From: Streptosporangium amethystogenes
GTDB lineage: Bacteria > Actinomycetota > Actinomycetes > Streptosporangiales > Streptosporangiaceae
Direction: 5' to 3'
Assembly: GCF_000721075.1 (NCBI RefSeq)
Contig: NZ_JOEQ01000007.1
Coordinates: 186,001 to 250,000 of the forward strand
DNA length: 64,000 nt
Shown here: positions 46,495 through 56,655 of the stretch, piece after piece
Position numbering within the stretch: the stretch's first letter is position 1
Layout: every line of letters begins with the position of its first letter
Position numbers and translations under genes: made by a program
Notes under the pieces: model-generated
Databases searched by the model: none
The model's input: the letters and a program-made list of their open reading frames with translations, nothing else
What the model was told of the DNA's origin: nothing

Positions 46495-47280
46495 TCAGTC
46501 ACTACTCGAGAAGTAGCTCAGCAGGCGCAGAATCTCCAGGTAGATCCAGACCAGGGTGACGGTCAGGCCGAAGGCCATCAGCCACGAGTACTTCTCCGGG
46601 GCACCGGCCCGCACCCCGCGCTCGACCTCGTCGAAGTCCAGCAGCAGGAAGAAGCAGCCGATGAGGATCGCGGCGATGCTGAACACGTAGGCCAGCGGGC
46701 CACCGGAGCGGATGCCGATGCCGTCCTCGATGAAGAAGCCGGCGAGCAGGTTGACGAGCATGAGACCCATCAGGCCCAGACCGGCGGCCACCACGAACTT
46801 GGTGAACTTCGGCGTCACCCGGATGATGCGCAACGCGTAAACCGTCAGCATGGCGCCGAACGCCAGAGCCGTGCCGAGCACCGCCTGGAACACGATGCCG
46901 CTGTACAGGTTGTTGTAAACGTGGCTGATCACGCCGATGGCGACGCCGTACGCCACCGAGTAGCCGAGGATCAGCGCGGGGTTGGTGCTCTGCCTGAACG
47001 AGATGATCAGGGCCAGCACCAGGCCGACGATGACACCGACGATCGCCGCGACCATGCCGAGGTTGAGCGCCCAGGCGACCGCCGCCGATACAACGAGCGT
47101 GCCGAGCGTGATGAAGCCACGCACGACCACATCGTCGATCGTCATCGTCCGCTGTGCGGGCGGCGCGTACGACGGCGTGTTGTACATTCCCTGAAGCTGG
47201 TCAGGGGTGGGGGTCGGCATGCCCCATCCCTGCTGATGCCCCTTGGCCTGCCGACTGAATACGGGGTTCTTGCTCTCCAT
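46495..47280 (-). CDS. Bax inhibitor-1/YccA family membrane protein
   Basis: A 261-residue protein with a 50-residue Gln/Pro-rich N-terminus and seven predicted helices; the C-terminal segment FLLLDFDEVERGVRAGAPEKYSW carries the conserved Asp pair of the BI-1 pH/Ca-leak gate. Role in the bacterium is unknown. The start MESKNPVFSR (ATG at 47280) has GGAGG upstream. Confidence 0.9.
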   Translation of the reverse strand: MESKNPVFSRQAKGHQQGWGMPTPTPDQLQGMYNTPSYAPPAQRTMTIDDVVVRGFITLGTLVVSAAVAWALNLGMVAAIVGVIVGLVLALIISFRQSTNPALILGYSVAYGVAIGVISHVYNNLYSGIVFQAVLGTALAFGAMLTVYALRIIRVTPKFTKFVVAAGLGLMGLMLVNLLAGFFIEDGIGIRSGGPLAYVFSIAAILIGCFFLLLDFDEVERGVRAGAPEKYSWLMAFGLTVTLVWIYLEILRLLSYFSSSD

Positions 47281-47427
47281 CGCTGCCTCCACGCTGCGAC
47301 CTACGCGATCAGCGTATTAGATCGGTTGTCACACGGCCGTATCGTGCTGATATCCATGTTGTTCAAGTGACCGTACGGCTACCGCCGATGTTGCCAACGA
47401 ACGGTTGTCGCGTCTGGTTCCCGGACC

Positions 47428-47811
47428 TCACATCTCCCTCGCCGATCTCTCGTCGAAAAGGCGCTGCGACGCCTCGACCTCGTCGAGGTTGCGACGCGCC
47501 CACTCGCAGAGACCGGTCACGGTGACCGAGAGGTCGCGGCCGATCCGGGTGAGCACGTATTCCACCTTGGGCGGCGAGGTCGGATAGACGTTGCGCTCGA
47601 CGATGCCGTCGCGCTCCAGCGCCCGCAGTGTCCGGGTCAGCATGCGCTGGTTGATCCCCTCGATCCGCGCCTTGAGCCGGGAGAACCGCTGGGCCTCGTG
47701 CCCCAGGGCCGCGATCACCAGCAGGGACCACTTGTCCCCGATGTGATCGATCACTTGCCGGGCGACCCCATTGGCCCGGAGCATCGGCTCCAGGTTCGCC
47801 TCGTCCGCCAT
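47428..47811 (-). CDS. HxlR-family transcriptional regulator
   Basis: A 127-residue winged-helix regulator: VIDHIGDKWSLLVIAALGHE, RFSRLKARIEGINQRMLTRT, LRALERDGIVERNVYPTSPP, VEYVLTRIGRDL. The ATG at 47811 is preceded by TATAAAAT seven bases away and has no Shine-Dalgarno, so a leaderless message is likely. No target is adjacent; HxlR proteins often act on redox genes. Confidence 0.88.
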   Translation of the reverse strand: MADEANLEPMLRANGVARQVIDHIGDKWSLLVIAALGHEAQRFSRLKARIEGINQRMLTRTLRALERDGIVERNVYPTSPPKVEYVLTRIGRDLSVTVTGLCEWARRNLDEVEASQRLFDERSAREM

Positions 47812-47918
47812 GGTTACTATTTTATACCAGGGCCCCAGCGAATCCCACGTAGTAAGAAAAATCGGCCCGCGACCACATTTGCACTGGTCACAGACCGATT
47901 GTCGAATGGGCAATGCGG

Positions 47919-47991
47919 TACCCCCGGAGGGACTCGAACCCTCACTGCAACCCTTTTAAGGGGTTTGCCTCTGCCATTGGGCTACGGGGGC
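47919..47991 (-). tRNA. tRNA with anticodon UAA and class I (short variable) structure
   Basis: Exactly 73 nt fold into a cloverleaf on the minus strand: acceptor GCCCCCG/CGGGGGU with a G1-U72 wobble, D arm with GG pair, anticodon stem AACCC/GGGTT with loop CTTAAAA (anticodon UAA), a 5-nt variable loop GCAGT, T arm GAGGG-TTCGAGT-CCCTC and discriminator A73. CCA is not encoded. The anticodon reads Leu UUA, but bacterial tRNA-Leu normally has a long variable arm, which is missing here. Amino acid identity is therefore uncertain. Confidence 0.8.
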
Positions 47992-48164
47992 GCCTAATCA
48001 TACGTAACGGACCACTCATGCGTAACTGCTCAAGCCAACCGTCGCATGACTCACTGCTCCAAATCTACGGACCCGCCCTGGATTCGGGAACCCGGTCAAG
48101 AAATAGCACACCCTCGGCAACGACGAATCCGGGGGTGGGCACGAGTGTCCACCCCCGGAGAAGT

Positions 48165-49481
48165 TCAGGTCCTCGCCGCGGCGCGGAACTCCGTACGTGG
48201 TTCCTCGATCTCTCCGAGAGAAACGGTCTCGCGCTTGAAGAAGAGCGCCAGGGTCCAGTCGGCTGTCACGCGAACCTTGCGGTTGACCGTGGGCACCCGC
48301 GACAGATGATAGGTGCGGTGCATGAACCACGCGGCAAGCCCGCGGAGCTTGATCCCGTAGACATTGGCGACCCCCTTGTGCAGGCCCAGCCCCGCGACGG
48401 AGCCGACATACCTGTGCCGGTAGTCGATCTGCTCCTTCCCGTGGAGCCCGCGGGTGATGTTGTCCGCGAGGACCTTGGCCTGCCGTACGGCGTGCTGGGC
48501 GTTGGGCGCGCAGTACTGGCCCGGGTTGGTCACGTCGGGCACGCCCGCCACGTCTCCGGCCGCGTAGGCGCCCTCGACGCCGATCACGGTCAGCCGGGCG
48601 CTCGTCTTGATCCGGCCACGCTCGTCGAGGGGCAGGTCTCCGGCGTTGACGACCGGGCTGGGCTTCACCCCGGCGGTCCACACGATGGTGGCGGACTCGA
48701 ACTCGTCGCCGTCGGAGAGCTTGACCAGGCCGCCCTCGCAGGAGTCGAGGCGGGTGTTCATCTTGACCTCGATGCCGCGCTCGCGCAGCTGCTCGGCGGT
48801 CCACTTGCCCATCTCGGGGCCCACCTCGGGCAGGATGCGGTCGGTGGCCTCCACCAGGATCCAGCGCATGTCCTCGCGGGAGATGTTGCGGTAGTAGCGG
48901 GTGGCGTCGACCGCCATGTCCTCCAGCTCCGCGAGCGCCTCGACACCCGCGAAGCCGCCGCCGACCACGACGAACGTCAGCGCCCGCCTGCGCAGGGCCT
49001 CGTCGTCGTCGCTCTCGGCCCGGTCGAGGAGCTCAAGCACCCGGTTGCGCAGCGCGATCGCCTCGCCGACGGTCTTGAAACCGATCGCGGCGTCGGCCAG
49101 GCCCGGAATGGGGAGCGTACGGGAGATCGATCCCGCGGCCATGACCACGATGTCGTAGTCGATCTCGTGCGCCGTACCGACGTTGGGCGCGAAGGTGAGG
49201 CTCTTGGCAGCATGGTTGACCTTGGTCACCTTGCCGTTGAGGATCCTCGCCTTCGAGAGCACGCGCCTGAGCGGGACGACCACGTGCCGGGGCGAGAGGT
49301 TTCCGGCGGCCGCCTCGGGCAGGAAGGGCTGGTAGGTCATGTGGGACTCGGGGGTGAGGACAGTGATTCGCACGCTTCCTTCGCGCAGCTCCTTGCGGAG
49401 CGTGTGCTGCAGGCGCAGCACGGTGTAAAGGCCGACATAGCCTCCACCGATCACCACGATGTGCTTGGAGTTGCGGTCCAC
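48165..49481 (-). CDS. ndh: Type II NADH dehydrogenase (NDH-2)
   Basis: A 438-residue FAD enzyme passing electrons from NADH to quinone without proton pumping. FAD motif VVIGGGYVGLYTVLRL, NADH motif VVVGGGFAGVEALAEL, and the quinone-site segments YAAGDVAGVPD and APNAQHAVRQA are present. A C-terminal amphipathic region (WFMHRTYHLSRVPTVNRKV) suits membrane attachment. The GTG at 49481 has AAGGAAGG upstream. A perfect Rex operator lies 28 bases upstream, as expected for redox control. Confidence 0.92.
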   Translation of the reverse strand: MDRNSKHIVVIGGGYVGLYTVLRLQHTLRKELREGSVRITVLTPESHMTYQPFLPEAAAGNLSPRHVVVPLRRVLSKARILNGKVTKVNHAAKSLTFAPNVGTAHEIDYDIVVMAAGSISRTLPIPGLADAAIGFKTVGEAIALRNRVLELLDRAESDDDEALRRRALTFVVVGGGFAGVEALAELEDMAVDATRYYRNISREDMRWILVEATDRILPEVGPEMGKWTAEQLRERGIEVKMNTRLDSCEGGLVKLSDGDEFESATIVWTAGVKPSPVVNAGDLPLDERGRIKTSARLTVIGVEGAYAAGDVAGVPDVTNPGQYCAPNAQHAVRQAKVLADNITRGLHGKEQIDYRHRYVGSVAGLGLHKGVANVYGIKLRGLAAWFMHRTYHLSRVPTVNRKVRVTADWTLALFFKRETVSLGEIEEPRTEFRAAART

Positions 49482-49508
49482 TTCGACGCCTTCCTTGAGT
49501 CTTGAGGC

Positions 49509-49526
49509 TTGTGAAACCTTTCACAA
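49509..49526. promoter_or_regulatory. Rex operator (ROP) upstream of ndh
   Basis: TTGTGAA-ACCT-TTCACAA matches the Rex consensus TTGTGAAnnnnTTCACAA exactly, with extra flanking GC pairing (49507-49528). Rex represses when NADH is low relative to NAD+. Confidence 0.85.
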
Positions 49527-49652
49527 GCATACGTGCGCGGCCCCGGTCGCGCCAGCCGCAAGCCAGGCAATTTATCCGAAATTTCCGCTGACGGTTAGAA
49601 ACACCCTCTCTTCTTGCAAAAATTCCCGTCGATCTTCTGATCGTGATTGAGT

Positions 49653-50453
49653 TCACAAGTTGCGGAGCACATTCGCCCTGGTGAAGAGCTCGTCGAGCAT
49701 CGGCGCGGTCACCCGGCCGGTGAAGGTGTTCTGCTGGCTGGGGTGGTAACAGCCGAGGAGGTACGCGGAACCTCCCCCGGGGGAGGTGATCTCCACTTCG
49801 GCACCGTGCCCGAAAGGCGGCCTCGGCCGGGGCAAGGCGTATCCGGCGTCCTTCAGCGCGGGCCAGATCGCCTGCCAGGCGAAGCCTCCCAGCGCGACGA
49901 CCACCCGTACGTCCGCCGAGACCAGGGCGACCTCACGGGCCAGCCAGGGGAAGCAGGTGGCCCGCTCGGCCGGCTCGGGCCTGTTCGCGGGCGGGGCGCA
50001 CCGGACCGCCGCCACCATCCGCGCGCCGACGAGCCGCTGCCCGTCACCCGCGTGCAGGCTGGTCTCCTGTACGGCCAGCCCCGTCCGGTACAGCGAGGCG
50101 AACAACCAATCACCGCTGCGGTCGCCGGTGAAGATCCTCCCGGTCCTGTTGCCGCCGTGCGCCGCCGGGGCCAGTCCGACGATCAGGATCTCGGGCCGCT
50201 CCGCACCCCATCCGGCGATGGGGCGGCCCCAGTAGGTCTCCTCGGCGAACGCCCGCCTCTTGACCGTCGCCACCTCCTCGCGCCACTCCACCAGGCGCGG
50301 ACAGGCCCTGCAGACCGACTGTGCGGCCGTGAGCTCGGCGAGGGTGCCGCTCTTCTCCGCGAGCTCGCGCACCTCGGCGGGGTCGTGGGCGACGGGGGTG
50401 TCGGGCTGGGCTGGATCGCCGGGCCAGCCGGACCCTGGAGGAACACAGGTCAT
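49653..50453 (-). CDS. udgB: Type 5 uracil-DNA glycosylase
   Basis: A 266-residue family 5 UDG removing uracil and other deaminated bases. The Fe-S cluster Cys are in SVCRACP and [16 protein letters not shown]; the active-site motif is [18 protein letters not shown] (no Asp/Asn as in family 1) and the C-terminal [10 protein letters not shown] is intact. The start ATG at 50453 lacks a clear site. Confidence 0.92.
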   Translation of the reverse strand: MTCVPPGSGWPGDPAQPDTPVAHDPAEVRELAEKSGTLAELTAAQSVCRACPRLVEWREEVATVKRRAFAEETYWGRPIAGWGAERPEILIVGLAPAAHGGNRTGRIFTGDRSGDWLFASLYRTGLAVQETSLHAGDGQRLVGARMVAAVRCAPPANRPEPAERATCFPWLAREVALVSADVRVVVALGGFAWQAIWPALKDAGYALPRPRPPFGHGAEVEITSPGGGSAYLLGCYHPSQQNTFTGRVTAPMLDELFTRANVLRNL

Positions 50454-50535
50454 GAATCCGATGGTGCCCGATGCCGGAGACCGCGAAGCACACCGGGCCG
50501 CTCGCCTCCCGCGGAGCGGCCGGGGTGAAAAGGCG

Positions 50536-50570
50536 ACAGGCGGCGCCCGCGGGATGCGGGCGCCGCCTGT
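50536..50570 (-). terminator. Terminator after the secreted protein gene
   Basis: A perfect 15-bp stem with a 5-nt loop (50536-50550 with 50556-50570), followed on the minus strand by CGCCTTTT. It lies 60 bases past the stop at 50630. Confidence 0.75.
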
Positions 50571-50629
50571 TTCACTCCGGACACGTTCCGGCGTCAGCCG
50601 CCGGGCGCGTTGTCGCGACTGTCAGGCCA

Positions 50630-51751
50630 TCAGGCGGGAAGAGTCGCGGTGGTGGTCGGAGTGGGGGTCGGGGTCGGGGTGGGGGCGGGGTTGCAGAAGA
50701 CCTTGCCCACCGCGACGCCACTGGTCGGGCCACCGTAGATCTCGATCGCGCGCTTGGCGTCGCCGGACGCCGAGGCGGTCCAGGTGTCGGTCACGCTCTG
50801 GCTCTGCGGGCCGTGACCGCCGAAGTAGACGCTCTGCCAGTCGCCCGCGACACCGTCGCGGATCCAGCGGTACTTCACGGCGCCACGGACGTACGAAGCG
50901 CTGATCGTGCCGGTGAACGTACGGGCCGCCGGGCAGGTGCCGGCGTAGTCGGTCGGCGCGCTGACGGAGGCCGAGACCTTCGGCGACGTGTCCTTGCACC
51001 AGATCTTGAAGTAGGCGCGGTTGGACGAGGTCTCGACCGGGCTGAGGATCTCCAGCTCGGCCCAGCCCCTGAAGTCGTCACGGGGCTTGATCACGTGGTA
51101 GACCTTGCGCGAGCCGTTGACGTGAACGGCGTCACGGTCGACGACGCGGCCGTTGACGACCCACTGGTAACGCACCCAGCGGGAGTCGGAGGTGGTGATG
51201 CGACCGATCAGGGCAGCCTCACAGTTGCCCTCGTCGACCCACACCTGCGCGCCGACACCGGGCCTGACGACCTCGTGGTCGTCCTCACCGGCGCCACAGG
51301 AGACCGAGAAGCGGCCCTTCGCGGAGGTGGCGGCACGCGGAGCCAGGAGCTGGATGGCCTGCCAGCCCTTGACGTCGCCCTTGAAGGTCGCCTTCTCCTT
51401 GACGGTGAAGCTCTTGACGCCCTTGCCGCGGAAGGTGATGGTCTGGACCTTGCCCTTGGATCCGTCTCCGCGCAACCACCGGTAGGCGACGGTGGTCTCG
51501 GTCTTGACGGCCTTCACCTTGATCTTCGAGGAGAAGGTCACCTTGACCGGGCACTCACCCTCGTACTTCGAGGGAGACGCCTTGGGAGTGCCCGCCCACA
51601 CCGCGGGCTTCGGCTTGGCGACGGCCGCGACCGTCTGACCCGATCCGCTGGCCGCCGCTGCGGGCGTGGCCAGCATGCCTACTGCCATAGTTGCCAGCAT
51701 GGCCGCGCTGGCTCCTGCTGCGGCTAGCTTTCTTGCTAGTCCGGACTTCAT
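50630..51751 (-). CDS. Secreted Ig-like repeat protein
   Basis: A 373-residue exported protein with a classical signal peptide (MKSGLARKLAAAGASAAMLA, then ATPAAAASG). Three ~95-residue beta-rich repeats follow, each with two Cys and a YRW or YQW core (VAYRWLRGDGS, VRYQWVVNG, VKYRWIRDG) and similar ends (GWQAIQLLAP, GWAELEILSP, RAIEIYGGP). It ends in a Pro-Thr tract. It is probably wall-associated or released; no enzyme signature. The ATG at 51751 has GGAG nine bases upstream. Confidence 0.8.
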   Translation of the reverse strand: MKSGLARKLAAAGASAAMLATMAVGMLATPAAAASGSGQTVAAVAKPKPAVWAGTPKASPSKYEGECPVKVTFSSKIKVKAVKTETTVAYRWLRGDGSKGKVQTITFRGKGVKSFTVKEKATFKGDVKGWQAIQLLAPRAATSAKGRFSVSCGAGEDDHEVVRPGVGAQVWVDEGNCEAALIGRITTSDSRWVRYQWVVNGRVVDRDAVHVNGSRKVYHVIKPRDDFRGWAELEILSPVETSSNRAYFKIWCKDTSPKVSASVSAPTDYAGTCPAARTFTGTISASYVRGAVKYRWIRDGVAGDWQSVYFGGHGPQSQSVTDTWTASASGDAKRAIEIYGGPTSGVAVGKVFCNPAPTPTPTPTPTTTATLPA

Positions 51752-51920
51752 GAGGGGATGCTCCGTTCGTTGGGAAGCAAGATTCGCCCTGGAGACGGTT
51801 GCCGCCCCGACAACAAGCTGTGCCGGGCCCACGGCAAAGTCCCACTAAAGCTTCTTTACCTAACCATAAACGAGAAGCTTTCCTCAATACTCCCTAAACG
51901 GGTGAATTGTCTAGGTCTTG

Positions 51921-52880
51921 TTATGACGTGGCTGCGGACCACGCGATGCCGTCGAGGATGTCGCGCTCGCTGGCGACCACATCGCCGAAACCGTAACGGG
52001 TCACTATCCGGTCGAGGATGAGCGCGCCGGCCCCGATCACGTCGACCCTGCCGGGGTGCATGACGGGAATCGCCGCCCGCTGCCCGACGGTCATTCCGAG
52101 CAATCTGCCGGCGATGTCATGTACCTGACCTGCGGTAATTCGTGAGTGATGAATTTTCTTCGAATCATATTCGGACAGCCCGAGCGCTATTCCGGCGACC
52201 GTGGTGACCGAACCGGCAAGCCCGACCAGCGTCAGCGCCCGTTCCACCGGCACCTCGGCCGCGACCCGGTCGAGCGCGTCGTCGATGTCGGCGGTCACCG
52301 CCTCGACCGCCTTCGCCGACGGCGGGTCACCCGCGCCGCGCAGGTGGCGCTCGGTCAGCCGGACACACCCGATGTCGACGGAGAACGCGGCCTCCACATG
52401 TGTCGAGCCCAGCACGAACTCGGTCGAGCCGCCACCGATGTCGACCACGAGATATGGGGGGCGAGTGCCTTCGGGCGCGGGCAGCCCCGTCTCGGGCGAG
52501 AACCGCACCAGCTCACGGGTGGCCCCGACGAACGACAGTTCCGCCTCCTCGACGCCCGTGATCACCTCGGGCTCGACGCCGAAGATCTCGCGTACGCCGT
52601 CCACGAAGTCCTGCCGGTTGGCGGCGTCCCGCGTCGCGCTGGTGGCGACCACGCGGACCGAGGTGGCCGCGTGCCGGTCGATGAGCTCGGCGTAGCCGCG
52701 CATGGCGGTGAACGTACGCTCCAGGGCGTCCGTCGCCAGCCTGCCGGTCTCATCGACCCCCTGTCCCAGCCGGACGATCTCCATTCGGCGCTCGACGTCG
52801 ATCAGCCTGTCCCTGCCGACCTCGGCGATGAGCAGGCGGACGGAGTTGGTACCGCAGTCGATCGCGGCGACGCGGATCAC
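51921..52880 (-). CDS. ppx: Exopolyphosphatase, Ppx/GppA family
   Basis: A 319-residue ASKHA-fold phosphatase acting on polyphosphate or pppGpp. VAAIDCGTNSVRLLIAEV, YLVVDIGGGSTEFVLG and LVGLAGSVTTVAGI are the phosphate-binding blocks. The GTG at 52880 has GAGGAGAG five bases upstream and overlaps the DUF501 stop. Confidence 0.92.
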   Translation of the reverse strand: MIRVAAIDCGTNSVRLLIAEVGRDRLIDVERRMEIVRLGQGVDETGRLATDALERTFTAMRGYAELIDRHAATSVRVVATSATRDAANRQDFVDGVREIFGVEPEVITGVEEAELSFVGATRELVRFSPETGLPAPEGTRPPYLVVDIGGGSTEFVLGSTHVEAAFSVDIGCVRLTERHLRGAGDPPSAKAVEAVTADIDDALDRVAAEVPVERALTLVGLAGSVTTVAGIALGLSEYDSKKIHHSRITAGQVHDIAGRLLGMTVGQRAAIPVMHPGRVDVIGAGALILDRIVTRYGFGDVVASERDILDGIAWSAATS

Positions 52881-53395
52881 TTGCTCTCCTCTACGTCTTC
52901 GACGTTCACACACGGCCCGGCGGCCCACCACTCACCGAGCGCGTCAAGGGCCTCACGGCCGAAGGGGTTGCTCCCCGGCACCGCGAGCTCGTGCCCGACC
53001 AGGGCGTGCAGGCATTTGACCCGGGTGGGCATGCCCCCGGTGCTCTGCATGTCGCGGGGCAGCGGCTCCAGGCCGTCCTCGGCGGCCGCCTTGTCACGGC
53101 GCGCCACGTAGTCCTCATGGGCGGCCCGGTACGCCTCGGCCAGCTCCGGATCGTCGGCGAGCCTGGCCTGCATCTCCCGCATCATCCCCGAGGTCTCCAA
53201 CGTGCCGATGGCCGAGGCGGCCCTGGGGCACGTGAGGTAGAACAGGGTCGGGAAGGGCGATCCGTCGGGCAGTCTCGGCGCGGTCTCCACGACGTCGGGC
53301 AGCCCGCACGGGCAGCGGTGCGCCACCCCTCGCAGTCCTCGCGGCGCCCGGCCGAGCTGTCGCTCCACCGCCGCCACGTCGCGGTCATCAACCAT
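52877..53395 (-). CDS. DUF501 family protein
   Basis: A 172-residue protein: RQLGRAPRGLRGVAHRCPCG, LPDGSPFPTLFYLTCPRAAS, GGMPTRVKCLHALVGHELA. Paired Cys residues (CPCG, TCP, KCLH) suggest metal binding. DUF501 sits between ftsB and ppx in most actinobacteria; function unknown. Its stop overlaps the ppx start by 4 bases. Confidence 0.9.
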   Translation of the reverse strand: MVDDRDVAAVERQLGRAPRGLRGVAHRCPCGLPDVVETAPRLPDGSPFPTLFYLTCPRAASAIGTLETSGMMREMQARLADDPELAEAYRAAHEDYVARRDKAAAEDGLEPLPRDMQSTGGMPTRVKCLHALVGHELAVPGSNPFGREALDALGEWWAAGPCVNVEDVEESK

Positions 53396-53435
53396 TCGTG
53401 ACACCCCCAAGAAGATGACAACCAGGGTATCGGCG

Positions 53436-53846
53436 TCACCCGGTGGCCCTGGCCGCCTTCTGCCCGGTGCCACTGTCGGCGGCCTTGACCGAGTCCCACA
53501 GCGTTTCGTACCACGGCGGTTTGGCGACGGCCTTCCGCTCACCGGCCGTGTTCCTGCCCTGCGTGGGCGACTCGCCCATGACGACGTAGCACTTCTGGCC
53601 GGGGTCGCAGTAGAAGAGCCGCTCCCTGCCCTGCCGCTTGATGAAACCGGGGTCCAGGAGCTGCTTGTGGCGGTCGTCCAGGGCTTTGATCGCGGCGATC
53701 TCCCTGGCCTTGTCCTGCTCCAGCTGGGCGATCTGGCGGCGCTGGGCGACGTACTCCCTGATGGGGTAGGCGAGGCTCATGGCGATCGCGCACACCACGA
53801 TCGCGAGGACCGCTGCCCGTCCCGTCAACTGCGGCCGTGTCGCCAT
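53436..53846 (-). CDS. FtsB/DivIC-like septum formation initiator
   Basis: A 136-residue bitopic protein: short cytoplasmic tail, one helix (about 11-28), a coiled coil (AQRRQIAQLEQDKAREIAAI, about 34-60) and an extracytoplasmic C-terminus (RERLFYCDPGQKCYVVM). This is the DivIC/FtsB pattern for a divisome scaffold. The position next to eno and DUF501 is the conserved actinobacterial one. The ATG at 53846 has GGAGGGA upstream. Confidence 0.88.
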   Translation of the reverse strand: MATRPQLTGRAAVLAIVVCAIAMSLAYPIREYVAQRRQIAQLEQDKAREIAAIKALDDRHKQLLDPGFIKRQGRERLFYCDPGQKCYVVMGESPTQGRNTAGERKAVAKPPWYETLWDSVKAADSGTGQKAARATG

Positions 53847-53944
53847 GCGTCCCTCCTCGTCCCCATGTTCTCGCGGCCCCGTCCGCCGTGTTCCGTCCAC
53901 CGTGCCCCGCACAGCGGCTCCGACACCGGCGGTCACCGATCTCC

Positions 53945-53987
53945 GCACCTCGGGAACGCCTAACCGCGGCCGGCGTTCCCGAAGTGC
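53945..53987 (-). terminator. Enolase terminator
   Basis: A 16-bp stem with one G-U pair (53945-53960 with 53972-53987) lies about 40 bases beyond the eno stop; a second GC hairpin (53987-54015) precedes it. Confidence 0.65.
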
Positions 53988-54025
53988 GGCCCGCGCCCGG
54001 AACGAGTGCGGGCCGCCAGAAGAAA

Positions 54026-55312
<1,287 letters not shown>

Positions 55313-55530
55313 CTAAAGTCGCAGGACAGTTTGCCGCAGAAGCCTATCGAGATCTATATGCGGGTACGGTGACCGGGACACCGCCGAACAATGTTCGCGC
55401 AATTTCCGTACGAGAACCCGAAGGCGCTCCGCCACCGACGCCGGAACCCGCCCAACACTCAGCTCCCACCAACAACTGGACTGAGAAGACCGCCCCAAGG
55501 AACCCTTGAGGACGCGCCCCCGCGCTTCTC

Positions 55531-55685
55531 CCTTGGGGGACTCCCCGTGAGGCCGCGCCGGGGACTGGACCGAGGAGAGCGGGCCGTGAGGCCGCGCCGG
55601 CAACTCGCGAGGAACGAGCGGCCCCGCTCGACGAGGGAAGGAGCCGGGTAAGAGCGGCCGAACCGCGACGCGCCAGCGTCGCAGT
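55531..55685. repeat. Dispersed repeat, copy A
   Basis: The stretch from CCTTGGGGGACTCCCC to GCGACGCGCCAGCGTCGC shares long identical blocks with 61092-61225, e.g. GTGAGGCCGCGCCGGGGACT and GACGAGGGAAGGAGCCGG. It contains internal inverted repeats and fills most of the 392-base gap 55304-55695 between eno and mazG, where no gene was found. Confidence 0.85.
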
Positions 55686-55695
55686 CAACACAGCC

Positions 55696-56646
55696 TCACC
55701 GCGACGCGTTAGCGTCGCCGATAGCTCTCCGGTAGGCGCGGGCGACGGCGCGCAACTCGGCCTCGGGGTCGAGACCGGCCGCGTGTCCCTGCCGTACGAG
55801 CTCGAAGAGTTTCGCCCCCAGGCCGTCGGCGGGCACCTCCTCGGGGAGGTCCACCGGGGCGCCGGCACGCTCGCCGCGGCGCAGGAGTTGCGCGACGAGG
55901 GAGAGCGCGGGCTGGCCCATCGGGACACCGTCGACCGCCGAGCCCGGATCGCCGCCGCTCTTGGCCGCGCGTTCGGCCGCCTTGATGGTCTCCCAGTTGG
56001 CACTGACCTCGCCCGCGCCCTCCACCCGGGTGTCGGCGAAGACGTGCGGGTGGCGGCGGACGAGCTTGGCGACGATCCCGTCGGCCACGTCGTCGATGTC
56101 GAACCCGTCCGGCCGCTCGCGGGCGACCCGCGCGTGGAAGGCCACCTGGAGGAGTAGGTCGCCCAACTCCTCGCGCAGTGCCTCGTGGTCGCCCTCCTCG
56201 ATGGTCTCCAGCACCTCGTAGGCCTCCTCGATGAGGTACGGGGCCAGGGACTCGTGGGTCTGCCGGGCGTCCCACGGGCATTCGACCCGCAGCCGGTCCA
56301 TCACCGAGACCAGGTCGAGCAGCCGCGCGCCCGGCAGGTCGTACGAGCCCGGGACGACCTCGATCACCGGCGGGTCCTGCAGCGCCACGGCGGCGTGGCC
56401 GATGGAGCGCATCAGCGCCTCGTCGGCCTCCAGCCACACGACCGTCGCCGCCACCGTCTCGCGGACCAGCGCGGCGGGGTCGCAGGCGACCACCTCGACG
56501 TCGATCCCGGCCTCCGCCAGGTACGGCAGGTGCGGATGGTCCGCGGCCCCGGTGCGGACCGGGCCCTGTCCGAGAACCTGCCAGGCGCGATGGCTGAGCA
56601 GCCCCGGGGCGACCCGGGGCGAGGTGGTGACGATGATCAGCGACAT
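55696..56646 (-). CDS. mazG: Nucleoside triphosphate pyrophosphohydrolase MazG
   Basis: A 316-residue protein with an N-terminal ~110-residue extension and a MazG domain: CPWDARQTHESLAPYLIEEA, YEVLETIEEGDHEALREELG, DLLLQVAFHA (EExxE and ExxD metal ligands), followed by VRRHPHVF and NWETIKAAE. It hydrolyses noncanonical or stress NTPs. The ATG at 56646 lies 9 bases after the SurA-like stop; its last codons merge with the GCGACGC hairpin of the repeat. Confidence 0.93.
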   Translation of the reverse strand: MSLIIVTTSPRVAPGLLSHRAWQVLGQGPVRTGAADHPHLPYLAEAGIDVEVVACDPAALVRETVAATVVWLEADEALMRSIGHAAVALQDPPVIEVVPGSYDLPGARLLDLVSVMDRLRVECPWDARQTHESLAPYLIEEAYEVLETIEEGDHEALREELGDLLLQVAFHARVARERPDGFDIDDVADGIVAKLVRRHPHVFADTRVEGAGEVSANWETIKAAERAAKSGGDPGSAVDGVPMGQPALSLVAQLLRRGERAGAPVDLPEEVPADGLGAKLFELVRQGHAAGLDPEAELRAVARAYRRAIGDANASR

Positions 56647-56655
56647 GCCCGGAGG

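Noticed and set aside
47919..48164. Integration site of a mobile element at the tRNA
   Set aside because: No integrase, excisionase or partial tRNA duplicate was found on either side.
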